Assembly: GCA_041487355.1 (NCBI GenBank)
Contig: JBGPND010000081.1
Coordinates: 1-20,854, forward strand
Direction of reading: 5' to 3'
Length of the DNA: 20,854 bases
Origin: JAMXLO01 sp041487355
GTDB lineage: Bacteria > Pseudomonadota > Alphaproteobacteria > Acetobacterales > Acetobacteraceae
Part shown: one piece after another, positions 8,130 to 15,682 of the stretch
Layout of the letters: the number at the start of each line of letters is the position of its first letter
How positions within the stretch are numbered: position 1 is the stretch's first letter
Position numbers and translations under genes: made by a program
Notes under the pieces: model-generated
The model's database searches: none
Told to the model about the DNA's origin: nothing
What the model saw: the letters and a program-made list of their open reading frames with translations, nothing else

Positions 8130-8924
8130 TCACCAGGCGATCTCCCGCGGCGACAGGCGATGCGCGTTCCTTTCGGTGCTGGCGATGGTGCCGTCGGCAA
8201 GGTGCACGACACGGTCGGCCATGCCGGCGATCGACGCGTTGTGCGTGATGACGACGGTGGTGGTGCCGAACTCCTGGTTGATGCGCGCGATCGCCTCGAG
8301 CACGACGACGCCGGTGCGGTAGTCGAGCGCGCCGGTTGGCTCGTCGCACAGCAGCACGTCGGGCCGCTTGGCGATCGCCCGCGCAATGGCGACGCGTTGC
8401 TGCTCGCCGCCGGACAGTTGCGAGGGGAAATGGTCGAACCGCTCGCCGAGGCCGACCAGACGCAGGGCCTCGGCGGCGTCCATCGGATTGGCGGCAATCT
8501 CGGTGACGAGGCTGACGTTCTCGCGCACCGTGAGGCTGGGGATCAGGTTGTAGAACTGGAAGACGAAGCCGACGTGCTCGCGCCGGTAGCGGGTCAGAGC
8601 GGCCTCGGAGGCGCCGACAAGATCGTGGTCGCGGAACCAGGCCTGGCCGCCGGTGGGCGCGTCGAGCCCGCCCAGAATGTTGAGCAGAGTGGACTTGCCG
8701 CTGCCGGACGGGCCGAGCAGGACCAGGAATTCTCCCTCGACGATGTCGAGATCGATCGAGCGCAGCGCGACCACCTTGACCTCGCCCATCTGATAGGTCT
8801 TCGACAGGCCACGTGCCACGAATACAGCGCGCCTGCCGTCCGGCGCCGGCGGCAGGTCGTTTGCGGGTGGCTGTTTGGGCCGGGCGAAGCGAGCCCACGC
8901 ATTGGCTATGCTGACAAGCGACAT
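8130..8924 (-). CDS. MacB/LolD-class ABC transporter ATP-binding protein
   Basis: A 264-residue nucleotide-binding subunit: Walker A GPSGSGKST (71-79), Q-loop Q123, signature LSGGEQQR (170-177), Walker B VLLCDEPTGALD (190-201) and switch histidine H228 in VITHNA. The DEPTGALD form and the short SKTYQMGEVKVVALRSIDL lead-in are typical of the MacB/LolD/FtsE class. The first about 30 residues, proline-rich, precede the conserved domain; ATG 8924 has no clear ribosome site, so the true start could be slightly downstream. It is the first gene of the four-gene minus-strand operon and presumably powers the neighbouring FtsX permease. Confidence 0.93.
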   Translation of the reverse strand: MSLVSIANAWARFARPKQPPANDLPPAPDGRRAVFVARGLSKTYQMGEVKVVALRSIDLDIVEGEFLVLLGPSGSGKSTLLNILGGLDAPTGGQAWFRDHDLVGASEAALTRYRREHVGFVFQFYNLIPSLTVRENVSLVTEIAANPMDAAEALRLVGLGERFDHFPSQLSGGEQQRVAIARAIAKRPDVLLCDEPTGALDYRTGVVVLEAIARINQEFGTTTVVITHNASIAGMADRVVHLADGTIASTERNAHRLSPREIAW

Positions 8925-9051
8925 GGTGTTGCCACTACTCCAGTCCGGGCCGCACCACCTTGATCTCGCTCAATAGGTCGCTGGTGCCATTGGCAGATCG
9001 GTTGGTTTGCCTGCATCGTAACGCCAGACAGGCCAATCGGAGGGGAACGTC

Positions 9052-10656
9052 GTGATCGCCACCCAGGAATTCGATTTCATCGTCGTCGGCGCCGGTTCGG
9101 CCGGGTGCGTGCTGGCCAACCGGCTCACCGCCGACGGCAAGACCACCGTCCTGCTGCTGGAAGCCGGCGGCAAGGATCGCGATCCGTGGATCCACATCCC
9201 CGCAGGTTTCTATCGCAACATCTACAATCCGAAGGTCGCCTGGTATTACGAATCCGAGCCGGTGCCGGAGTTCAACAACCGCCGCATTCCGCTGCCGCGG
9301 GGCAAGGTGCTTGGCGGTTCGTCATCGATCAACGGCCTGATCTACATCCGCGGCCAGAAGCAGGACTTCGACCTGTGGCGCCAGCTCGGCAATGCCGGCT
9401 GGTCGTATGACGATGTGCTGCCTTACTTCCGCAAGGCGGAGGATCAGGAGCACGGCGCAAACGAATTCCACGGCAAGGGCGGACCGCTCGCGGTGTCCGA
9501 CCTGCGCACCGAACATCCGCTGCACGACGCGTTCGTCGCCGGCGCGAAGGAGGCGGGGTATCCGTACAACGCCGACTTCAACGGCGCCGAGCAGGAAGGT
9601 GTAGGGCCGCTGCAGCTCACCGTGCGCAACCGGCGCCGCTGTTCCGCCGCGTCTGGCTATCTCAAGCCGGTGATGCAGCGGTCCAACCTCACGGTGGAAA
9701 TCCGCGCGCTGGCGCATCGCGTCATGACCGAGGGCAAGCGAGCGATCGGCGTCGAATACAGCCGGGACGGCATCATCCATCAGGTGCGCGCACGTCGGGA
9801 AGTGTTGCTGGCAGGTGGGGCGATCAACTCGCCGCAGTTGCTGCAGCTCTCCGGCATCGGTTCCGGGGCGCTGTTGCAGCAACACGGCATCGCGGTGGTG
9901 CATGATCTGCCCGGCGTGGGCGAGAACCTGCAGGACCATTGTGGCGGGCGCATCATCTATCGCTGCGCGCCGAGCGTCTGCACGATGAACGAGATCTATC
10001 ACAACTGGCTGCGCCGCATTCACCACGGCATGCAGTACATCCTGGCGATGAAGGGCGCGCTGATGACCGGCGCCGGACCGATGGGGCTGTTCGTCCGCAC
10101 GCGTCCCGAGCTTGCTTCGCCGGATGTGCAGTATCAGTTCCTCGCCGGCAGCGCGCCGAAGGTCGGCGAACCGATGCATCGCTTCCCGGGATGCACGCTG
10201 GTCGCCATACCGTGCCGCCCGGAGAGCCGTGGCTGGCTGCGCATCGCGTCGCCGGATCCCACGAAGCCGCCGGCGATCCAGCCGAACTATCTCGCCACGC
10301 AGGGCGACAAGGACACGATGGTGGCAGGGCTGAAGGTCTCGCGCCGCATCTTCGCGACCGCCGCGATGCGCCAATACGTCACCGAGGAGTTCATGCCAGG
10401 ACCGCAGGCGAAGACGGATGAGGACCTGCTGAACCACGTGCGCGAGACCGCCGGCACGACGTTCCACCAGGCCAGCACCTGCATGATGGGGCCGGGCCCG
10501 ATGGCGGTGGTCGACACGTCGCTGCGGGTGAAGGGCATGGAACGACTGCGCGTGGTCGACGCCTCGGTCATGCCAACCGTGGTGTCAGGCAACACCAATG
10601 CGACATGCATCATGATCGGCGAGAAGGGCGCCGACATGATCCTCCGCGCGGCGTGA
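9052..10656 (+). CDS. GMC-family FAD-dependent oxidoreductase (choline/alcohol dehydrogenase-like)
   Basis: The start is GTG 9052, eight bases after a strong GGAGG (9039-9043). The 534-residue product shows the FAD dinucleotide-binding loop FIVVGAGSAGCVLANRL (9-25), GMC signature 1 GKVLGGSSSINGLIYIRG (84-101), signature 2 GAINSPQLLQLSGIG (256-270) and the C-terminal active site with H472 (TTFHQASTCMMG) and N516 (SGNTNATCIMIGEKGADMI). GMC enzymes oxidise primary or secondary alcohols and pass electrons to oxygen or a membrane carrier. The family motif HxxGTCRMG is changed to HQASTCMMG, which is tolerated in many paralogues. The substrate is unknown. It is separated from the following import operon by a 231-bp gap with a large palindrome, so it is probably transcribed separately. 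Confidence 0.93.
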   Translation: MIATQEFDFIVVGAGSAGCVLANRLTADGKTTVLLLEAGGKDRDPWIHIPAGFYRNIYNPKVAWYYESEPVPEFNNRRIPLPRGKVLGGSSSINGLIYIRGQKQDFDLWRQLGNAGWSYDDVLPYFRKAEDQEHGANEFHGKGGPLAVSDLRTEHPLHDAFVAGAKEAGYPYNADFNGAEQEGVGPLQLTVRNRRRCSAASGYLKPVMQRSNLTVEIRALAHRVMTEGKRAIGVEYSRDGIIHQVRARREVLLAGGAINSPQLLQLSGIGSGALLQQHGIAVVHDLPGVGENLQDHCGGRIIYRCAPSVCTMNEIYHNWLRRIHHGMQYILAMKGALMTGAGPMGLFVRTRPELASPDVQYQFLAGSAPKVGEPMHRFPGCTLVAIPCRPESRGWLRIASPDPTKPPAIQPNYLATQGDKDTMVAGLKVSRRIFATAAMRQYVTEEFMPGPQAKTDEDLLNHVRETAGTTFHQASTCMMGPGPMAVVDTSLRVKGMERLRVVDASVMPTVVSGNTNATCIMIGEKGADMILRAA

Positions 10657-10707
10657 TGCCCGTGGCCTCTACCAAAAGAATGGGAAGGGCGAGCATGCGA
10701 CCCATAC

Positions 10708-10777
10708 CGTCATGGCGGGGCTTGACCCGGCCATCTGCGTGCCGGGGCAGATGGCCGCGTCAAGCCCCGCCATGACG
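10708..10777. repeat. Large palindromic element between GMC oxidoreductase and livG
   Basis: The arms 10708-10737 and 10748-10777 are complementary at 29 of 30 positions around a 10-base loop. The arms contain GTCATGGCGGGGCTTGACCC. The size and near-perfect pairing suggest a dispersed REP/MITE-like element. It lies 52 bases after the GMC stop and could also act as a transcription barrier, but there is no T-run that would make it a classical terminator. Confidence 0.9.
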
Positions 10778-10803
10778 TTGAGACCACGTGCTGCATCTGC
10801 TGC

Positions 10804-10832
10804 TTGATCCGCGGCGATCCTGCGTCTATCCT
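10804..10832 (+). promoter_or_regulatory. Candidate sigma-70 promoter for the liv-type operon
   Basis: TTGATC (10804-10809) and TATCCT (10827-10832) are separated by 17 bases. Each matches the housekeeping hexamer at four of six positions, and they lie about 55 bases before the livG start. This is based on pattern only. Confidence 0.35.
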
Positions 10833-10887
10833 GGCTGCAACGATAAAAAAGCATAGCAGGGCTTCACACAGGGAGGATCGCGGCATC

Positions 10888-11712
10888 ATGGCAGCCGACC
10901 GCGTCGGTGCGCCCGCTGTTTCGCCCGATCAACCGCTGCTCGCCATCGCCGGTGTGTCGAAATACTTCGGCGGCGTGCGCGCGGTTGATGACGTGACGGT
11001 GTCCATCCGTCGCGGCGAGATCATGTCTGTCATCGGTCCGAACGGCGCCGGCAAGACTTCCCTGCTCAACATGATCTCCGGCTTCTATCGGCCGACCAGC
11101 GGCACCATCATGTTGGAAGGCCGCGACATCACGCATGCACGCCCGTCGCAGATCGCCGCACTCGGTGTCGCGCGCACGTTCCAGAACATCGCGCTGTTCG
11201 CCGGCATGACTGTGCTCGACAACATCATGCTCGGCCGGCACGTGCACATGCGCGCCGGCGTGCTGTCGTCCTTCGTCTACTGTGGGCTGGCGCAGAAGGA
11301 GGAATTGGCACACCGCGCCCGCGTCGAGGAGCTGATCGACTTCCTTGAGCTGCAGAACATCCGCAAGCAGCCGAGTGCCGCATTGCCCTACGGGTTGCGC
11401 AAGCGCGTCGAGCTTGGCCGCGCGCTGGCACTGGAACCGAAGGTGCTGCTGCTGGACGAGCCGATGGGCGGCATGAACCAGGGTGAGAAGGAGGACATGG
11501 CGCGTTTCGTCCTCGAAGTGAACGCGCAATGGGGCACCACGATCATCCTGATCGAGCATGACATGGCCGTGGTGATGGACATCTCCGACCGCGTCACCGT
11601 GCTGGATCGCGGCCGCAAGATCGCCGAGGGCAGCCCGTCCGAAGTGCAACGCAATCCCGACGTGATCCGCGCCTATCTCGGCACCGGCGGCCGCCAGCAG
11701 GAGGCGGCATGA
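10888..11712 (+). CDS. livG: Branched-chain amino acid-type ABC transporter ATPase LivG
   Basis: ATG 10888 is chosen because GGGAGG lies at 10871-10876 and the earlier in-frame ATG 10804 would add residues unlike the family. The 274-residue protein carries Walker A GPNGAGKT (50-57), Q-loop Q99 in ARTFQN, Walker B VLLLDEP (186-192) and switch H224 in IEHDM. The signature is the LivG variant LPYGLRKRVELGRAL (166-180) rather than LSGGQ. LivG pairs with LivF to power HAAT-family importers of branched-chain or other hydrophobic or acidic compounds. It is the first gene of a six-gene operon; its stop overlaps the next start as ATGA (11709-11712). Confidence 0.93.
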   Translation: MAADRVGAPAVSPDQPLLAIAGVSKYFGGVRAVDDVTVSIRRGEIMSVIGPNGAGKTSLLNMISGFYRPTSGTIMLEGRDITHARPSQIAALGVARTFQNIALFAGMTVLDNIMLGRHVHMRAGVLSSFVYCGLAQKEELAHRARVEELIDFLELQNIRKQPSAALPYGLRKRVELGRALALEPKVLLLDEPMGGMNQGEKEDMARFVLEVNAQWGTTIILIEHDMAVVMDISDRVTVLDRGRKIAEGSPSEVQRNPDVIRAYLGTGGRQQEAA

Positions 11713-13559
11713 AAGCCGCCACGACGCTGCCTCGCCTGCTCCATCGCAACGCCGCGAGCTTCGGCAACCGCCCGGCGCTGCGCGAGAAGCGCGGCGGCAT
11801 CTGGCAGGCGATCACCTGGTCCGACTACGCCGCGCTGGTGTCGCGCTTTGCCGCCGGGCTGGCGGCCCACGGCTTCGGTCGCGGCGACAAGCTGGCGGTG
11901 ATCGGCGACAACCGCCCGCGTCTCTATGCCGCGCTGCTCGCGGCGCAATCGCTGGGTGGTGCCGGCGTGCCGCTCTGGCCGGACGCCGAACCGGACTGGA
12001 TCGCGCAGGTGTTGCTCCATGCCGGCGTGTCGGTGGTGGTCGCCGAGGACGCCGAGCAGGTGGAAAAGATCGTCGCGATCAGGCAACGGCTGCCCGATCT
12101 CACCCTGGTGGTGCAGGCAGCTTCGCGTGGCATGCAGCAGCCTGATCACACTTGGCTGAAATCGTTCGAGGCGGTCGCCGATGCCGGCAACGCCGCGGCC
12201 CCGATGGAGCAGAGCGAGCCCGGCGAGCTTGCGCTGCTGCTGTATAGTACCACCGCCGGTGGCGAAGTGCGCGGCGTGATGCTGTCGCATGCCAATCTGC
12301 TCGCCGCCGCCGACGCGTTGCTCGCCGTGGAGGACGTGCGGCAAACCGACGAGGCGCTCGCCTGGCTGCCGATGGCCTGGTTCGGCGACGTGCTCACCTC
12401 GCAGGCGCTCGCACTGGCGGCTGGTTACACCTGCAACTGCCCGGAAGGGTCGGAGACGGCACGGCGCGATCTGCGCGAGATCGGGCCCACCATCCTGCTC
12501 GCGCCGCCGCGCATCTGGGAGAACACGCTGGCCGACATCGAGACCAGGGCGGCGCAGGCAAGCCGGTTGAAGCGCGCACTTTTCTCCCGCTTCCGCGCGC
12601 TGGCCGAACGTGCGGAGCAGTATCGCGAGTCCGGCGAGCGCATCCCGTTGTTGCTCCGCCTCGGACTCGTGTTCGGCGAGCTTCTGGTCTATGCGCCGGT
12701 GCGCGATCAGATCGGGCTGCGTCGGCTGCGCTGGGCGAACTCCGGTGGCGAGCCAGTCGCCCCGCATGTGTTGCGCTTCTTCCGCGCCTTCGGCGTCGAC
12801 CTGAAGCAGAGCTACGGCATTCCGGAGCTGGCCGGCCTCGTCACGGTGCAGAATTCCGCCTGCGTCGGCCTGGATATTACCGTCGCCGCTGACGGCGAGG
12901 TGCTGGTCGGCGGTGCCTCGGTCTGTCTTGGCTATTACCGTGACCCCGAACGCACGCAGCAGGCACTCACCGAACACGGAAGATGGCGCACGGGTGATGC
13001 CGGCCGCCTCGATGCGCACGGCAAACTCACGATACTCGATCGGATCGCCCATCGCGGGGTGCTCGCCGACGGCACATCGTTCGTGCCGCGCACGATCGAG
13101 AACGATCTGCGGCGCAGCGCCTTCATCCAGGAAGCGACGGTAGTCGGCCACGACCAGCCATTCGTCGCGGCGATGATCGCGATCGATCCGATCGCGGTCG
13201 CAGCCTGGGCACAGAGCCGCAACCTCGCCTTCACATCGCATGCCGACCTTGCCGCCGCATCCGAGGTGCGCCAGCTCATCCGCGAGGAGATCCGCGCGCG
13301 CAATGCCGGCCTGCCGCAAGCCGCCCGGGTGCGCCGGTTCCTGCTGCTGGAGCGCCCGCCCGCCGCCACCATCGAAGCCAGCCTGTCGCACGAACTGCGG
13401 CGGCACATCACGCTCGCGAGCAACGCGGCACTGGTGCAGTCGCTGTTCCAGAGCCGCCCCGGCGGCGCCGCGCCGACCGACGTGCCGGATGACATCATCG
13501 TGGCGATCGAGGAGGTGGACGAAGCCGGCGCCGCCGTGTGGGAGCCGGCGCATGCCTGA
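11709..13559 (+). CDS. AMP-binding (acyl-CoA synthetase-like) protein with degraded active-site motifs
   Basis: This 616-residue protein matches long-chain acyl-CoA synthetases of the FadD15 type over its whole length: the N-terminus has RPALREKRGGIWQAITWSDY, a central GVMLSHANL is present, and RTGDAGRLDAHGKL is at 427-440. Key motifs are altered. The phosphate loop reads YSTTAGGEVRG (179-189) where the family has YTSGTTGxPKG. YGIPEL (369-374) replaces YGxTE. The hinge/C-terminal region DRIAHRGVLADG lacks the usual K..S.G. The terminal catalytic lysine position appears as E562 in SHELRR instead of LKxRR. Acyl-CoA synthetase genes are known inside HAAT importer clusters, where they are thought to activate the imported acid. 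Start and stop overlap its neighbours, so it is co-translated with the transporter. It could be a pseudoenzyme or one with changed chemistry. Confidence 0.85.
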   Translation: MKAATTLPRLLHRNAASFGNRPALREKRGGIWQAITWSDYAALVSRFAAGLAAHGFGRGDKLAVIGDNRPRLYAALLAAQSLGGAGVPLWPDAEPDWIAQVLLHAGVSVVVAEDAEQVEKIVAIRQRLPDLTLVVQAASRGMQQPDHTWLKSFEAVADAGNAAAPMEQSEPGELALLLYSTTAGGEVRGVMLSHANLLAAADALLAVEDVRQTDEALAWLPMAWFGDVLTSQALALAAGYTCNCPEGSETARRDLREIGPTILLAPPRIWENTLADIETRAAQASRLKRALFSRFRALAERAEQYRESGERIPLLLRLGLVFGELLVYAPVRDQIGLRRLRWANSGGEPVAPHVLRFFRAFGVDLKQSYGIPELAGLVTVQNSACVGLDITVAADGEVLVGGASVCLGYYRDPERTQQALTEHGRWRTGDAGRLDAHGKLTILDRIAHRGVLADGTSFVPRTIENDLRRSAFIQEATVVGHDQPFVAAMIAIDPIAVAAWAQSRNLAFTSHADLAAASEVRQLIREEIRARNAGLPQAARVRRFLLLERPPAATIEASLSHELRRHITLASNAALVQSLFQSRPGGAAPTDVPDDIIVAIEEVDEAGAAVWEPAHA

Positions 13560-14448
13560 ATTCGAGCTGGACTTCGCCCTGCTGCTGATCTCCAGCGGCC
13601 TGATGATCGGCCTGATGTATGCGCTGATCGCGCTGGGCTTCGTGCTGGTCTACAAGGCGACCGACGCGATCAATTTCGCCCAGGGCGAGTTCGTCATGCT
13701 CGCCGCGATCATGGCTGCCGCGGCCATGGGCGCCGCGCTGCCGTTCTGGCTCGCCGCGGCGATCTCACTCGCCGGCATGATCGCCTTCTGCTTCGGGCTC
13801 GAGCGCGTGGTGCTGCGCAAGCTGCTCGGCCGGCCTGTCATCTCGGTCATCATGGCGACGATCGGGCTGGCCTCGCTGATCCGCGGCGTCGCCACTTTGG
13901 TATTCGGCGCCGGCGTGCGCGCCATCGTCCTGCCGGTGAGCGATGAACCGCTGTTCCTCGGCCCGGTGATGCTGCCGCCCGTGCAACTGGTCGGTGCCGG
14001 CGTCAGCCTGGTGTTCCTCGCCGGCTTCACCTGGTTTTTCCTGAAGACCCGCATGGGTGTGGCGATGCGCGCCGTCGCCGACAACCAGACCGTGTCGATG
14101 GGCATGGGCATCAACGTGCAGCGCTATTTCGCGCTGGCCTGGGCACTCACCGGCGTGGTGTCCGCGCTGGGCGGCGTGATCTGGGGCGCGATGCTCGGCG
14201 TCGACAACCAGTTGCCGCTGGTCGGGCTGAAAGTGTTTCCGGTGGTGATCCTTGGCGGGCTCGATTCGATCGTCGGTGCGGTGGTCGGCGGCCTGATCGT
14301 CGGCGTGGTGGAGGCGCTGGCCGCCGGCTACCTGGATCCGCTGGTCGGCGGCGGCACCAAGGATTTCGCGCCGTACGTGCTGATGATCCTCATGCTGATG
14401 TTCCGGCCGTACGGTCTGTTCGGCCGGCGCCGCATCGAGCGCGTGTGA
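13552..14448 (+). CDS. livH: Branched-chain amino acid-type ABC transporter permease LivH
   Basis: ATG 13552 overlaps the upstream gene by 8 bases and follows GGAG at 13541-13544; the open frame further upstream is the antisense-like shadow of that gene. The 298-residue protein has about eight membrane helices. It carries the LivH motifs GLMYALIALGFVLVYKATDA (20-39), INFAQGEFVML, RMGVAMRAVADN before the EAA-like loop, and VILGGLDSIVGAVVGG. It forms one half of the membrane channel, together with LivM. Confidence 0.93.
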   Translation: MPEFELDFALLLISSGLMIGLMYALIALGFVLVYKATDAINFAQGEFVMLAAIMAAAAMGAALPFWLAAAISLAGMIAFCFGLERVVLRKLLGRPVISVIMATIGLASLIRGVATLVFGAGVRAIVLPVSDEPLFLGPVMLPPVQLVGAGVSLVFLAGFTWFFLKTRMGVAMRAVADNQTVSMGMGINVQRYFALAWALTGVVSALGGVIWGAMLGVDNQLPLVGLKVFPVVILGGLDSIVGAVVGGLIVGVVEALAAGYLDPLVGGGTKDFAPYVLMILMLMFRPYGLFGRRRIERV

Positions 14449-14477
14449 TGCCAGCAAGCAACCGGCCTGATTTCTTG

Positions 14478-14560
14478 TCGTCATGCCCGCGCAAGCGGGC
14501 ACCCAGGGCGACAGAAAATCATTCTCCGGCCCTGGGTTCCCGCTTGCGCGGGAATGACGA
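14478..14560. repeat. Inverted repeat inside the operon between livH and livM
   Basis: The arms 14478-14508 and 14530-14560 pair at 29 of 31 positions around a 21-base spacer. The arms carry CGTCATGCCCGCGCAAGCGG and its complement, a relative of the element at 2438-2542 (GTCATCCC, internal palindrome, CCCAGG). It fills most of the 139-bp gap, the longest within an otherwise tight operon. I see no gene in that gap. Confidence 0.9.
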
Positions 14561-14587
14561 GAGAGCGCTGGCCGGTGTGAGGCTCTG

Positions 14588-15655
14588 ATGTTCTATCGCG
14601 AATCCGGCGTCTTCAAGACCAGCTACGCCGCCGACATGGCGATGATGCCGCTGCCCAACACGCGCTGGGCGGCGGCTGGGCTCGGCGTGCTGTTCGTCGT
14701 CATCGCGCCGCTTGCCTGCGACGACTACACGCTGTCCATCCTCAACCTGATCCTGATCGCCGTGGTCGGCGCGATCGGGTTGAACATCCTGGTCGGCTAC
14801 ACCGATCAGGTCTCCATCGGGCACGGTGCGTTCATGTCGGTCGGCGCCTACACGGCGGCGCACCTGATCACCAAGCTGCAAGCGCCGTTCTGGATCGCGG
14901 TGCCGGCCGGCGGACTGATGGCCGCGCTGATCGGTGCGCTGGTGGGAATTCCCTCCTTGCGCATCAAGGGCCTGTATCTGGCGATCGCGACTCTCGCAGC
15001 GCAGCTCATCATCGAATGGACGATCAACCACGTCTCATGGGTGTCCGGCGGTACCCAGGCGTCGATCCAGGTCGGGCCACCCTCGGTGTTCGGCACACCG
15101 CTGACCAGCGCCTGGCAGATCTATCTGTTCCTGATGTTCTTCGTCGTCCTGGCGATCGTCGGCACGCAGAACCTGATCCGCAGCCGCATCGGCCGTGCCT
15201 TCATCGCGATCCGCGATCAGGACATCGCCGCCGAGATCATCGGCATCAACATATTCCGCTACAAGCTCTGGGCGTTCGCGATCTCGTCGTTCTACGCGGG
15301 CGTCACCGGCGTGCTGTACACCTACTATCTGGGCATCGCGAACTACGAGCAGTTCCAGCTCGACGTGTCGATCAACTTCCTGGCGATGGTGATCATCGGC
15401 GGCCTGGGCTCGACGCTTGGCCCAATCTTCGGCGCGATCTTCGTCACCCTGTTGCCCATCGTCACGCGCCGGGTGCTCGAATCGGCCGGCGGATTGTTCT
15501 TCGAGGCGTCCGATCTGTCGGCCGTCATTCCTAGCCTGCGGCTCGCCATCTTCGGCGGGCTGATCATCTTCTTTCTGGTCGTGGAGCCGGAGGGCCTGAA
15601 CCGGCTGTGGCGCAATATCCGGAATTACTTCCGGGTCTGGCCATTTTCCTACTGA
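14588..15655 (+). CDS. livM: Branched-chain amino acid-type ABC transporter permease LivM
   Basis: A 355-residue membrane protein with about ten helices, starting at ATG 14588 behind a weak TGAGG. LivM family blocks are present: IGLNILVGYTDQVSIGHGAF (60-79), LRIKGLYLAIATLAAQLI, GRAFIAIRDQDIAAEIIGIN, YKLWAFAISSFYAGVTGVLY and VIIGGLGSTLGPIFGA. The N-terminal about 25 residues are hydrophilic and cytoplasmic. It pairs with LivH. It is separated from livH by a palindromic element, which could reduce or set the ratio of the two transcripts. Confidence 0.93.
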   Translation: MFYRESGVFKTSYAADMAMMPLPNTRWAAAGLGVLFVVIAPLACDDYTLSILNLILIAVVGAIGLNILVGYTDQVSIGHGAFMSVGAYTAAHLITKLQAPFWIAVPAGGLMAALIGALVGIPSLRIKGLYLAIATLAAQLIIEWTINHVSWVSGGTQASIQVGPPSVFGTPLTSAWQIYLFLMFFVVLAIVGTQNLIRSRIGRAFIAIRDQDIAAEIIGINIFRYKLWAFAISSFYAGVTGVLYTYYLGIANYEQFQLDVSINFLAMVIIGGLGSTLGPIFGAIFVTLLPIVTRRVLESAGGLFFEASDLSAVIPSLRLAIFGGLIIFFLVVEPEGLNRLWRNIRNYFRVWPFSY

Positions 15656-15682
15656 CACAGGCGGCAACATGGGAGAGCCAAG

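Noticed and set aside
8128..8898. N-terminal extension of the FtsX permease by about 257 residues.
   Set aside because: This part is the out-of-phase reading of the ATPase gene; the permease homology begins at MLDRKLL (8127).
9322..10467. A 381-codon minus-strand frame opposite the GMC oxidoreductase.
   Set aside because: Antisense shadow typical of high-GC genes; the plus strand holds all GMC signatures.
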